From Gonapodya sp. JEL0774 (Eukaryota; Monoblepharomycota; Monoblepharidomycetes; Monoblepharidales; Gonapodyaceae): 64,000 nucleotides of DNA. The DNA lies in the NCBI GenBank assembly GCA_027604505.1, contig JADIIX010000062.1, positions 63,532 through 127,531 of the forward strand, read 5' to 3'. Position numbers and translations under genes: made by a program. The notes under the pieces are model-generated. The model was not told the DNA's origin. It worked only from the letters and a program-made list of their open reading frames with translations, and did no database searches. Below, piece by piece: positions 14,401 through 25,023 of this stretch; position 1 is the stretch's first letter, and each line of letters begins with the position of its first letter.

Positions 14401-14791
14401 TTGACCATTGAGGCTCAGTGGAATAGAATCGAATACCATCAGTGGTCATTCCTGCAGGAATCGCTTTGATGGTTGCCGTCTTTCCATAATACGGTTGGCC
14501 GTCGGGTGTATAACCAGCCGGAACTGGTGGAAGAGTTCTTAGTGAAGAAGTGAAAAAGTCTGAATATGAGTATTTTACAGAACTCGAAAGCATGGGGTCC
14601 ACTTGCACTCACACAGGCGGCACGAAGTATGGATCTCCGTTGATCGTGACACCTGCTGGGACTGGAACTACAGCACCTTGGTTAAACAGTGGCAGTCCTA
14701 GCGTTTCAGAATTGCCTGACGATGAGATTACTGGATTGACACTGGTGGCTAACAATGGAGATGGAAGGACATTGATGCTCGATGAGAGCAT
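2423..14791 (-). CDS. giant ASH-domain ciliary protein (HYDIN/CFAP47 class)
   Basis: Twenty exons can be joined in phase: 14613-14791, 11298-14537, 11196-11242, ~10945-11127, 9021-10865, 6241-8949, 6065-6174, 5839-5988, 5527-5754, 5378-5485, 5168-5319, 4832-5099, 4681-4785, 4418-4618, 4179-4346, 3825-4114, 3464-3757, 3210-3396, 2605-3144, 2423-2521. The total is about 3700 residues. The protein is a chain of beta-sandwich modules of ASPM-SPD2-Hydin/MSP type. Each module shows the pattern Phe-x-(Ile/Val)-x-Pro...(Ile/Leu)-x-Pro-Gly...Phe-x-Pro and ends in Thr/Ser-Gly-x-Gly (PITGIGG, LSGIGAS, EIKGVGG, ITGEGEE). Proteins of this class sit in the axonemal central pair or ciliary base, so a flagellum is implied. 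No calponin-homology domain was found, which argues against a strict CFAP47 orthologue. The N-terminus carries five short repeats (separate entry). The ATG at 14791 follows an in-frame stop, but an extra 5' exon is not excluded. Confidence 0.85.
14290..14660 (-). repeat. five degenerate repeats at the N-terminus of the ASH protein
   Basis: Five imperfect units of about 20-25 residues occur within the first ~115 residues: VPAGVTINGDPYFVPP, VPAGYTPDGQPYYG, IPAGMTTDGIRFYS, LAGYDNDGQPFFLP and PPSGYTTDGIPYYD. The shared core is (Ala/Ser)-Gly-aromatic-x-x-(Asp/Asn)-Gly-x-Pro-(Tyr/Phe)-(Tyr/Phe). The first unit is in exon 1 and the rest in exon 2. Function is unknown. Confidence 0.7.
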
Positions 14792-14898
14792 GGACGATCC
14801 ATGCAAAGACGACAACTTCGACGATAAGGCGATAGAATCTAAGGAGAACGTAAACTATAAGTGAATGCTCGGTATGGCCAGGCAAATGTCGTCCCACA

Positions 14899-17800
14899 TC
14901 AATTACCATCGTCGTAGTCGTCATCAACAATTTCCAGGTTGACCACAGCCCAATCACTCGCACCTTTACCAACTATATAGATTGCAAAAGCGGAACCGAT
15001 CTCGAGGTCTCCGGCGTCCGCTGCATCTTCTTCTCCGCGACTCCGTCGGACTTTCACCGCAGCAACATCTCTATCAACAGATACTACACGAGACAGGACT
15101 CGCTGAAGCCGAGTTCGTCCAGGCTGAAGGACGTCAAATATTACCGGAGCATTTTCTGGGAAGTCAGAAGGATGCAACAGGGGTTTAAGGAGGCTGTAAC
15201 ATGACAAAGAGGGTTTCCTGATCACCCTAGAATGACAGGCGACGAATCCAACACTCACCCATTCCTACTGGGCCAAAGCACTGGATTTTTATCTCTCCAA
15301 AAGCCTTCAGGCACATCTGGTACTGACTCCCATTTCACCATAACATCAGCGCGGCCGGAACTCTCTCCATTGACCCCGATATGTTTCCTCGCCTGGCTAC
15401 TATAAATTGCAGACGGTCTTGCTGCACCTCTCTCCCATTTGTTGGGGTCAAATCCTTGGAAGGGTGAAGATGACAGGAATCCCACAGGGACCTTCTTGGG
15501 ATCCGAAACGAAGTCTCGGGCTGGAATTCTACTTGTCCCAGGTGGGACTCCTCTCCGGTCTGCAGGAACCAGAGCTCTTTCAGCCTCCGCTCCAGGTCCC
15601 ATTGTACCCGCTGCAGGCAGTGATCCACGCTTAGCAAGGAGGGCTGTGCTGTGTCTGGATGCGACAGCGATCGATCCCCGAGATCGTCTTGTCACCGCGC
15701 CTTTTGGCAAAAGTGGCTTGGATCCCGTGCGAGAGAGAGGGGACCCATCGGAAGCTTCTTCCACATGAACAAGCGGGCCCGGCGCGTGAGTGAAACCAAA
15801 CGGAATTGATGAGATGAATCCGGCGCGTTCTCTGTACTCGTACAGCGATGTCGGTGGCTTCTGCGTAGCGGCATAGTTTTGGTCCTTGAGTTAAGTCGTT
15901 TTAGAGAACGAAAGAAGTTGACAAAAGAAAGAAAATAATGCGCCCACCATGTAAACAGGTGGCACCGGAGTCGCGTTCCCCGGAACTCCCGGCACTCCCG
16001 GAATCGGTCTTGTGATCCAAACCCTACTTTCCGGATGAATGGGAAGGCGGACGGCCACCCGTGAGGTGTTTAAGAGTCCCGAGTCGCCTGTCGCGAAAAA
16101 ACCTGGGAACGGCACTACAGGCTCAAGGGCAGTTGATGTACCAGGTGGGCACAGGAGACGACGGAGTAAGATGGATCGCATGGTAGCCGTAGATTCCGCC
16201 TTTTTGTATTTCTGACATAGGGACACGGTAAGGTTTCTTCAAGTTACCTAACACCAATATCACAGGCATAACTCACCTTGACTAACCCCTTTTCCTCTTC
16301 TTTCCAGCCCTGCCAAATGTCCTTTCCTCTCCGCGCACTTCTTCCACCTTGAATAACAAGTTCCACTCCAGCCATTACGCCTTCCAATCCTGATCCCGGA
16401 GCCCAGGTTGATACAAATTGCACAGCGAGTGTCTGGAGTGCGGAATGACGAGATCGCATGAGTGGTGCTACGTAAGGTTTGAAAAGCGGGTACACTAGTG
16501 GTAGGAGGGCTTCGGTCGGCGGAAGCTGGTCGGAAGAGACGGATTTGGGTGTTTCGGCGAAAGTTGTGGCCATTGTATAACGCAAGCAGCCGACTCACGT
16601 CAATGACTAACACTTCCAGCAGAGTCTTAACCATCCGTTCTGTGCCCCCTTTATCTCGATCCTCTCCACCCGAAGTGGAAGCATTGGAGGTAGGCGCGAC
16701 ACTATACCGGCGAGCACCCTGTTTTGCCTCCTTGACCTGAACATCCCCTCTCTCAAACTCTCTGTAGGTCACATAAAGGACTGCTTCGTCTACCTCTGAA
16801 AATCTGCCAACCGATGCACGGACGCAAGCACCGAGGGAGCGGAAGAGAACGGTCTTGAGGGCACGGCGGGAGAAAAACCGAGATGGACCTTCACGAGTTC
16901 GATCACGCTCAGAATCTTGAAGCGCCACGAGCACAGAAGAGAGGTCCCGGACACCGCGGAGGCCCAGGGTGTGGAGTGGCGTGGGAAGGAAGAGTGACGA
17001 GATGTGACCGACGAGGTGGGCGGCCAAGAGGCGATTGGAGGGATGGGAGTCGAGTACAAGGAGTCGATTAAGAATAGCCAGTATCGTCTGAGTGTGCCGG
17101 TTGCCAACGACATTGGTCGGGTTTAAGTCGGTACGATAATTGCTCACAATACTCGCCTCCCTCACGCCTCCTCCCACTCCACCTCCAATAATACCAGCAG
17201 ACGCTGTCCGTACAGCGCACATGGCGATGTATCGAGCAGCGGGTTCCGCCTGGCCCAGACCCATACACAAGAGCCGCCAAGCACGCTCGGACAGGGTGAC
17301 GGGAGAAGTTTGCAGAATGGTCGTATCGGGACCGCTTGACGCCGAGAAGGCGCCTTCATCCGCTTAAGTAATAAAAGAGGGGGAGTATTGTTGAGAGCTT
17401 GGGTGGACGTGTAAGCAGATTCAAGGATTGTACTCACCAGCCATACCTGCAATCCCTTCGCCAATGTTCAACAATGCTCTTCCGATACCACTCTTCGGAA
17501 CAGCATCAAGCCTAAGTCCATCCGGATCTGCATCCCAGGACCCGTTCGGCATTATGCGATGGGTCAAGGTGGGAAGCCCGGTGTCAGCGAATGGGTCAGT
17601 GCTCGAAAGATAGGGAGTCTCAGCCGCGGAAGGAACGGGAGGTTTGGAGTATCGAACGACAAGTTTCCATAGTGTTTCGACGGTCTTGCGGAAAGAGGAA
17701 CGAGACGAGGGGTCCTGGTTGACCAGCTGACGGAAGAACCCCTTGAGCTGGAACCGGTATGAGAAACGAACCAGAGACGGGTCGCGAATAACGCAAAATG

Positions 17801-18235
17801 GTCAAATAAAAGTTGGAGAAGACAATTAAAAGAGAAGAATTCCCCCGCCCGCGGGGCGCTCACAATATTTTGCTTGAGCAACATCCACCTCCTCATGTTT
17901 TTCGGAGACATCCCCGCCCACTCCGCGGGTAGTGAAGCATCTACTTTCCCCTGCGCCGCATTCACCGATGCAAGCCAATGTTTTCCCTGGAAATTGTGTG
18001 AGCGCAAAACCTGGTCCGCAAGTGATGCCCATGTCCGTGTTGAGAGTCGAATACGGTCGGAGGGAGCTGGTCCGGAGGAGAGATTTGGAACAGGGAGAAG
18101 TTTGGAAGAAAGGCTTAAATTTGAAAATGTAGTCGGGAGTTGCGGCTGCGGTTCTGGTGGATCGGGTTCGGCAGTAGGAAGGGGAAGAGCGGCGGACAAC
18201 GCGGGCGTAGAGTCCGCTTGGTCTTGCGGGTCCAT
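14899..18235 (-). CDS. unrecognised 951-residue protein
   Basis: Seven exons join in phase: 17864-18235, 17438-17747, 16599-17362, 16277-16525, 15948-16211, 15259-15860, 14899-15193. All introns have GT-AG ends (GTGAGC, GTGAGT, GTGGGC donors). The start MDPQDQADSTPALS is preceded by the 5' flank. Residues ~1-70 are Pro/Ser-rich. About 80-500 look helical and leucine-rich (for example QTILAILNRLLVLDSHPSNRLLAAHL) and could form HEAT/ARM-like repeats. A Ser/Gly/Pro-rich linker follows, and the last ~100 residues look like beta strands with an acidic end (EIVDDDYDDGN). A helical solenoid plus a beta appendage recalls adaptor-type large subunits, but no family can be named. It lies 107 bp upstream of the ASH gene in the same direction. 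Confidence 0.7.
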
Positions 18236-18897
18236 GGCATGAAGATTTCTCTAAGAGCAGGAAACAATCGAGCCCGTGGATTGCCGGCGACTGACACCCG
18301 AATTAATTAAAGTATCAAACTGGTGAATGGGGAATCGAACCTTCTGCACAGGCAGAAGCCAGACCTCGCCTCTTGTTCTCTTGCGAAACCGTCACCCATT
18401 TTCTCTTTCTGTATCCCGTCTCTTCTTTATCTGCAAATCGCATCTCCTCCCCAATGCATCGTTCCGCACGACCCAACCAAAACCCGATGACCCAGCAGAT
18501 CAACATGACGAGCTTAACATGCTCGTCAACCTAACCACGTTTGCGACCGATTGGGCTGACTGACTGAATGTATTTAGCCGAACTTCTTTCCTTATCCCAG
18601 TGCTCCTGATTTTGTCACGGATTGTCATTGAGACCAATCCTACTCAGAGCTGAGACGGGTGTTGTGGCTTATTTATTTATGCTGGTACAGTACTGGAATG
18701 GCGATAGTCATACATCAAACCACAAAAGTAAACAGCAAAACCAAATGCCTCGTAGCTGTACAAATCAGAATTCAGAGAAACACAAATTGCCTATGACCTT
18801 CACATTCGCAAACTGTCCCCCCGCTGTGCAAACACATCTGTACCCCCAAGCATCCCCTCGGTCCTGAGTCCCTCTTCTCCGACCCTCCTACCCTCCT
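18236..18897. other. intergenic, with a small hairpin
   Basis: A 5' flank of the 951-residue protein gene and the 3' flank of the low-complexity gene. Around 18339-18356 there is a perfect 7-bp stem with a 4-nt loop (TTCTGCA...GGCAGAA), about 110 bp upstream of the minus-strand ATG, so it may lie in a 5' UTR. A nearby GGTTCGATTCC on the minus strand was tested as a tRNA and rejected. Confidence 0.4.
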
Positions 18898-21615
18898 CTA
18901 GCTCGGTTTCTTTGAAAACCACCCTGAAATGCCCTTCTTCTTCCCCACTTTCAAGTCCTCTTCTTCCACCGCACCGCCGCCAATACCGGAGCCAAACCCA
19001 ACTATCCGCTTCTTCAACTCCGAGCTTCCTGAACCCGCACCAACGCCTGCCGGAATACCGTTGCTCACTCCTCCGCCGCCATCTACACCACCAACCCCTC
19101 CACCATTCCCTTCGTTCCCGCCATCCCCATACCCGGTCCCACTTCCTGCACCACCTCCTCCAAATCCGTACAGCAGCACTCTCCTTTGCTCCTCCTCATT
19201 CACCCTCCTCATCTCCCTCACCAACAACCCCAATTCGTGCTCGTCCCCCTCGGTCAGCACCTCCGGCTGGGGTACCCTCCGATCGTGCCTCGGCGCTGGA
19301 TGCACGACCAAATGCGGATGAAACCGCGTCGCTCGCCCTTGCGCGTGCGGGTGCGGGTCACGACGGTACTGGTCCAGATCCCCGTCACGGTTCCGGTCTC
19401 GGACCACCAGCGCGGAGTGCCTGGGCATGGCAGTGCGCGGAGGCGGAGTACGCAGAAGGATAGTGCGGGACATGCCCAAGGATCGTGGGTCGGCCGGCGC
19501 GATGTGTGGGCCCGACGTGGGATGGGGTGATGTTCCCGACCAGGACATGCCGGACCCCGAAGACGCTCTGCCCGCGCCCGCGGACTCGGGATCCTTTAAA
19601 GCCGCAATGTACGATTCCGCCAGCGGCTCCGACACCGACGACGACGATGAATCCTCCCCGCCATCCATCTCGCCGTCGTCTCCCACGGCCGTTGTAGGTG
19701 TGTCCCCTTCAGCGTCCCCAACATCTCCCTCGCTGGTACCCGAGAGAGTCAGTAGGTCGCCCCTTTCAATACCTTTACCGGTTCTTGTCGCCCCAGTCAC
19801 AGCAGCTGCAGCTCGTTCCCTGGCCTGCGCGTATCCCGCCACCCCATCCCCTTGACGCCTGCCGTCCTCATCAACTGCCAGCCCGCTTCCTCTCCCGCTC
19901 CCATTAATTCCCTCCGTTGACGGAGCCCCCCCGCCAACCACCACCACGCTCCCCGCCCCGGACTCTACCGATCCCGACCCCGAGGGGGACCCGCGCACCA
20001 CCACAGATCCAGCGCTGCCCACACGAGACTGAGCTTGCGATGGGAGTGCCGAAGCAGAGACAGACGCGGAGACCGAGAGGGAAGACGGAACCGCGGCACC
20101 ACCGCCAACACCACCACCATCACGCTCCCGCTCCCGCTCATCGTGCCATCCACCACCGGGCCCTGCTACGGTGGGTGCGGAGTTGTAACGTGCGCCTGTA
20201 ATGGGGCGGGGCTGGTGGTTTGGGGAGAGGGGGTTCGAGGGTTGAGATTGGGCCTGGGCTGCTTCGGTGGGGCGGGGTGACGGTTTGGAGTGAAGTGCAG
20301 TTGGCGAATGAGATTGCGTGGTCGAGGATGTAGATATGGCGTGGGAGATGGAACTGGGGGAGGGGAGACGAGGTGGTGGGGGTTGGGGTGCAAGAGTTGT
20401 CGGCGTGGAAGTCGGTGTAGGAGTAGTGGCTGGAGGATGGGAGGTAGGCCGCGGATTGTACCTGAACACACTTTTCCACTTGGGTAAGGGTACGGGAACA
20501 GGGCCCGGAGTCGGGGTGGGAGACAAGCCCGGCATCGATGTCGAAGTGGGCGTGGAGGGAGACGGAGGCGGGTGGTCTGACGAGGTCGACGAAGTCGTTC
20601 CCGTGCTGGACCGGCCTGGAGCTCCGCCACCAAATCCGAGGGGCACTTGGACACCGTTGGGGAGTTGGGCGATGACTTTCACGGGGTTGGTCGTAGAGGG
20701 GTTGGACGTGGATATGGCGGAGAGGGACACGGAGCCAAGGCTCGAGCCAGATCCCGAGTTGGACCAGCGATGCGACGTGGGAGTCGTGGCACTCGCACGG
20801 CGGGGTCCAGTGGGTCCGCCGGTGGTGATACTTAAGCCAACGTTGTTGGAGCCGCCATGGGTCCCAGGCGAGTCCTGATCAGAGTCGGAGACAGAGGTCC
20901 ATACGGGAGAGTAGGAGCGAGGACGGCTGCTGTACTGGAACTGCGGCTGGTGGTGTTGGTGGTGTTGATTTTGGGGAGTGGAACGGCCCGACGCGGACAC
21001 GAAGACGAACCCGGCGCCGGCTGTGGAGCCTGAGATGGACAGGGAACCCGATCTAACATCACCGTCAGAGTCTGATCTGGGTCTGGTGCGGGATTTAAGG
21101 TCGCGATTGGAGCTTTTGGGAGGCGGAGCAGGAGCGGTGGAGGGTGTGGGAGGCAGGGGGTTGGAGGAGTAAGGGGTGGCAGGAAGCAGGTCAGCGGTGG
21201 TGAGCGGCCATATGGGGATGCCGTCAGGGAGGAACGCGGGCGGCTCGTGGTGTGGATGGAGGGGGAGCGCTGCTTGCTGTGGCTGCGTGTGGCGGGTGGG
21301 AGACGGAGGCGAGGAGTTGTAGGGCGGAGGCGGGGACGCAGGGTAAGCAGGGTAGGCAGGGTAGGCAGATTGTGAGGAGTACGCTGGCTGCGAAGTGTGT
21401 GCGGCGTGTGCGGGGTCTGGCTGTGTCCGGGTGTGGGTGGTGCGCGGTGTCCGCGCGGTGTCGTGGGCAACCGCCAAGTTTACACCCGTTGAAGCAGCAT
21501 GCGAGTGAAGTGTGTGTGCGGCCCGCTGTGCTGCGTTCCCTGCTTCACCCGCGTCTGCTGCCACGCCCACCATAGTCGACTCGCGCAAATTTAGCGCGCC
21601 CATCACGCCGTCCAT
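18898..21615 (-). CDS. 905-residue low-complexity protein
   Basis: A single open frame without introns, starting MDGVMGALNLRESTMVG and ending KKGISGWFSKKPS. Most of it is Pro/Ser/Thr/Gly-rich and predicted disordered. Short tandem units include a Tyr-Pro-Ala run encoded by a 10-bp-type DNA repeat near 21340-21370. The C-terminal part has a charged, probably helical segment (EHELGLLVREMRRVNEEEQRR), a Gly-rich stretch and a basic-aromatic end. No family is recognised. Because the region is GC-rich, several other frames are also open; the minus frame is favoured by its length, plausible start and compositional regularity. Function unknown; a scaffold or regulatory role would be a guess. Confidence 0.55.
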   Translation of the reverse strand: MDGVMGALNLRESTMVGVAADAGEAGNAAQRAAHTLHSHAASTGVNLAVAHDTARTPRTTHTRTQPDPAHAAHTSQPAYSSQSAYPAYPAYPASPPPPYNSSPPSPTRHTQPQQAALPLHPHHEPPAFLPDGIPIWPLTTADLLPATPYSSNPLPPTPSTAPAPPPKSSNRDLKSRTRPRSDSDGDVRSGSLSISGSTAGAGFVFVSASGRSTPQNQHHQHHQPQFQYSSRPRSYSPVWTSVSDSDQDSPGTHGGSNNVGLSITTGGPTGPRRASATTPTSHRWSNSGSGSSLGSVSLSAISTSNPSTTNPVKVIAQLPNGVQVPLGFGGGAPGRSSTGTTSSTSSDHPPPSPSTPTSTSMPGLSPTPTPGPVPVPLPKWKSVFRYNPRPTSHPPATTPTPTSTPTTLAPQPPPPRLPSPSSISHAISTSSTTQSHSPTALHSKPSPRPTEAAQAQSQPSNPLSPNHQPRPITGARYNSAPTVAGPGGGWHDERERERDGGGVGGGAAVPSSLSVSASVSASALPSQAQSRVGSAGSVVVRGSPSGSGSVESGAGSVVVVGGGAPSTEGINGSGRGSGLAVDEDGRRQGDGVAGYAQARERAAAAVTGATRTGKGIERGDLLTLSGTSEGDVGDAEGDTPTTAVGDDGEMDGGEDSSSSSVSEPLAESYIAALKDPESAGAGRASSGSGMSWSGTSPHPTSGPHIAPADPRSLGMSRTILLRTPPPRTAMPRHSALVVRDRNRDGDLDQYRRDPHPHAQGRATRFHPHLVVHPAPRHDRRVPQPEVLTEGDEHELGLLVREMRRVNEEEQRRVLLYGFGGGGAGSGTGYGDGGNEGNGGGVGGVDGGGGVSNGIPAGVGAGSGSSELKKRIVGFGSGIGGGAVEEEDLKVGKKKGISGWFSKKPS

Positions 21616-22238
21616 TCCCGCCGCGTCCCGCCTCAGCGATCGTCCTGTTTCCGCACGCTCGCAATCTTCAAAGCTGCGTTTCCCTCCTTCTCCTCCGTTA
21701 TACTTGCTCTCCCCTCGTTCGTTAGGTTTTCCCGAACCTCACCATGCAACCACATAATACAATTATCCACAAAATAATAACAAAAACTCATATAAACCAC
21801 ATGAAGCATACCCGTAATGATACCTTAGACTATATGTAGCCTACAGCAGTCCTACAACCTGCAGATTTTGGGACCAATTTGACCAAGTGAACTGTTCCTT
21901 TCATCGCACTCATTCACTTCGAAGACTAGAATATGTAAGAAAATGCGCCAAGTCGACGAGTCCAATAATTACGACCGTTGACGATAACTGAAAACGCAGG
22001 CCCTGACCCTCCCTGATGACGAACCGGGCCTAAAAGACGAAGCACTGACAACTGTCCTTCGCTTCCCTCACACCCCAAATCCGTCTCACCACATCTCGAT
22101 TATCGCACCAGCACAGTCTGCCAAACACCACTGACAGGGATCCTCTAGAAGAGGACCCCGCAAATCACTGCTTTGTCCTTCAACCGAACCAACACTGCAC
22201 CAAACCCACACCTCTCTTCCTCTCTACCAACCCCACAA
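21616..22238. promoter_or_regulatory. divergent intergenic region
   Basis: About 620 bp lie between the start codons of the minus-strand low-complexity gene and the plus-strand HNOB gene, so both promoters should be here. The stretch from 21750 to 22000 is clearly AT-richer than its flanks. No certain TATA or initiator element can be assigned by eye. Confidence 0.4.
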
Positions 22239-24678
22239 ATGTACAGCTGGATCAATCTCTCTGTTGAATCGTAAGCCCTACTTTGCCACCTCTCGACCCT
22301 ACTGCTCCCACCTCAAGCTCCTGTGCTCCCTTTCCCCTCTCACCCACATGCAAAGCTTCGTCGTCGAAAACTTTGGCATGGACGCTTGGGAAGCGATAAA
22401 GAAAGAGGCCGGTTGTACCGTCCCCAACGGGGGCTTTGCCAAATTGGAGGTGAGCGGAATGGGGGCACAGACTAGACCCCGCCCAAAATCTCCAACCCGT
22501 AACAATCCCACGTTCTTCTTCTCCTCCTCACCCTCCCACTCATCATGCACCTCCTAAATCTTGTCCACAGTATCTCCCTGACTCCGCCACTGTCTCCCTC
22601 GTGGTTGCTGGCGCTAAACTCCTTGGTGTCGAACCAGGCGTGGTGCTGGAGAAGTTTGGAAAGTACTTTGTGCACTTTGTGATCAAGAATGGGTATGGGG
22701 GACTGCTGAAGGTGGGCCTGTGGACGGTTTACAGCCGATATGTGAAACGCAGCAGACACTGTCATTCGCTCGTTTTCTCGCCCCCTCCTCCCGATCCTTC
22801 AGGCCCAAGGCGCCGATCTCCGCAGCTTCATCCGCAACCTCAACTCCCTGCACGCTCATCTCGCGACCTCTGCGTTCCCATCTATGCTTCCCCCTGGGTT
22901 CGCAGTGGAGACCCCCGACGGCACCGTGCACACCATTTCCGAGGACACCGACGAGGAATTTGTCGTAAAGTATTCGAGTAGACGACAAGGTCTCGCAGCG
23001 TTGGCTATCGGCGTGTTGACCGAAGCCGCTCTGGTATTGTTTGAAAGCCAGATTGTGTGCACGGTGGTGAGGAGTGAGACAGTGATGACCGAGGACGACC
23101 GGGGCGAGGGTGCTGGGGGGCTTAAGGAACAGTACGATTCGTACCTACTGGTCAAGACGGTGAGCAAAGTGCGCAAGGACGATGACGAGGACGATGTCGG
23201 CAACGCTGCTGGCGGTAGAGCGAAAGAGGACCCTCCAGACATTGCGGTGTCCAAGAGCGTCCACTCTGTCAACGGCAATGCGACGTATACATCGTGTCCT
23301 GCAATAGCAGGACCTGCAGGACCCAGAGATGTACCAACACCACCAACCAACTCTGCGGACCCCGGTTCCATCCCACGTCAGGACGCCGCAGACTTGTTCC
23401 CCTTCCACGTCGTGTTCGACAAGACCATGCGGATCGTATCGCGCGGCAGGATGATAGATTCCGTGGCGGTAAAAGTCGGCTGCGCGGTGAAATCCCTCAA
23501 GGGACAGAATGTGGGGAACGTGTTTGAGATCACGAGCCCTGCAGGCGCGACGTTCGAGGAAGGCGACTTGAAGGCGAAAATGAAGGACACGGAGTTCACC
23601 CTCCGGTTGAGAACCACGGGTTCGGCTCCGTTCTCCTTCACTGGCCAAATCTACTATCTTTCCACCGAACTCTTTGTGTTTCTCTGTTCCCCCGCGTGTG
23701 TCACCGTGGACCAACTCGTGGCCGCGGGATTGCAGCTGTTCGATTTACCGGTGCACGATAAATCCAAGGAACTGGTTCTCATCAACGAACGACTAAGAGC
23801 TGAGGTGGAGAGGAATCAGAGGTTGGAGAACGAGACCAGACATTTGTCGGCGAAAAAGAGGAGTAAGATCTCGATTGATGCCTCCGCAGAGTTGGTGAGT
23901 CGGATCGGCGATTGGAGAGGTGTTGACTTGAACATTAAAGCTCCTTAATTGGGCTCTTTGACGTTACTAGCTCCGCTACCTCTCTTTCCAAACAGCCGTT
24001 GAAGTGTTTTGGCTCATCGTCGGTTTAATCGACATCGTCTTCCTTGCCATATCGGGTCTTCAAGCCGCACTCTCCCCCGATGGAGTGTATGCTGTCTCCC
24101 GCGGGGCCAGTATTGCCTTTGCAACGTTTGCTGCCCTCTGTGTCTTATTCAAAATTGTGCTCACCTTTTTCCGCGCTCGCAGCCTCAAATCTAAACTAAA
24201 TGAAACGCGCACAGGGCGCTTCGAGCTCATACTGCCCAGTGAGCTCGGGACCGCGGAGGGCGGGCAAGCAGCCATGTCCAAGGCGTACGGCCGCATAAAG
24301 CAACTTGACTACGATATTCAGGACCTGTATACCCGACTTGTCGCACAAATCCCAAACTTCCCCCTGTTATGCATTCAAGCGTTTATCGCGTTTACAGGAT
24401 CCGCATCGACAGACATCACACCTCAGCTCAAAATCTCGCTGATGCTCGGCGCTGTCACCATCGGTGCACACATGCAGCTTGTCACGCGCATGTTAAATCT
24501 TCTCACAGAGCGAGCGGGTCTCTTGGTGAAGCTCCAAAAGGAAGAAGTCGATAAGGTCGACATTCGAAACGCGAATGAAAAGGCTGTGATGGAGATGCTG
24601 GGCAAAGTCGTGGAGGGTTTCTCAAGGGCACCGGTGGTGCAGCACTCCCGAAGGAACACATTGGACATTCCGAAGTGA
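22239..24678 (+). CDS. H-NOX (HNOB-HNOBA) haem sensor fused to a membrane domain, no cyclase
   Basis: Five exons join in phase: 22239-22270, 22356-22449, 22571-22711, 22803-23894, 23971-24678, giving 688 residues. The N-terminus matches the haem-NO-binding domain of soluble guanylyl cyclase beta (MYSWINLSVES, FGMDAWEAIKKEAGC). It keeps the proximal haem histidine context (NLNSLHAHLATS) and the Tyr-x-Ser-x-Arg haem-propionate motif (KYSSRRQG). An HNOBA region follows (FPFHVVFDKTMRIVSRG ... GQIYYLSTELFVFLCSP), then a signalling coiled coil (INERLRAEVERNQRLENE). Where a cyclase should begin, the last exon encodes about four hydrophobic helices (FWLIVGLIDIVFLAISGL; IAFATFAALCVLFKIVL; PLLCIQAFIAFTG; KISLMLGAVTIGAHMQLV). 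The terminal exon has no usable ATG upstream of its membrane segments, supporting a true fusion. Expected role: NO or O2 sensing at a membrane. The output is unknown. Confidence 0.85.
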
Positions 24679-25023
24679 CAGTAGTTCCGATTTTGTGTGT
24701 ATTTGTATATTCCCAAGAAATAAATGGTTCATTCCTGCTTTCGTGTTCTCCTTTTCTGCGCGTCATTTGTCTTTATGTAGTTCTGCAGATGAAAGATGGT
24801 GAAGAATCGCCCGCGGCTGGACTTCTGAACCGGGATTTTGCTGGGTTGGGCGTTGTTTTGGCAAGCCACAGCGGGGAAGCCCTTTCTGGTGTTATTCCGA
24901 CCCGACGGCATTACCCTTCCTTCCCCTCATTCGAGGATCCTTGGTCCACATCCTTTCAAAATAAAAGGAACCCAAGCAAAGCGATTTCAATCCATTGTGG
25001 GACTCTCTTCCGGCAATTCCAAA
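24679..25023. other. intergenic between HNOB fusion and lipocalin-like gene
   Basis: Holds the 3' flank with the AATAAA noted separately and the promoter of the gene starting at 25024. Short open frames show no family similarity. Confidence 0.4.
24719..24724 (+). promoter_or_regulatory. candidate poly(A) signal AATAAA
   Basis: AATAAA about 41 nt after the stop codon of the HNOB fusion gene, the expected distance for a 3' end signal. Confidence 0.5.

Noticed and set aside
18300-18420. tRNA-like GGTTCGATTCC on the minus strand near a hairpin
   Set aside because: The flanking bases do not form a T stem, and no matching D arm, anticodon arm or acceptor stem could be folded.
18912-20880. Many plus-strand open frames opposite the 905-residue low-complexity gene
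   Set aside because: They are short, overlap each other and reflect GC-rich repetitive coding on the other strand; none has a recognisable domain.
23145-23714. Long minus-strand frame inside the HNOB gene
   Set aside because: It is antisense to a clearly conserved HNOBA domain and has no recognised similarity.
23895-23970. Boundary between two separate genes (HNOB protein and a membrane protein)
   Set aside because: The membrane exon has no in-frame ATG before its first helices, and the GT-AG intron joins the two frames in phase, so one gene is more likely.
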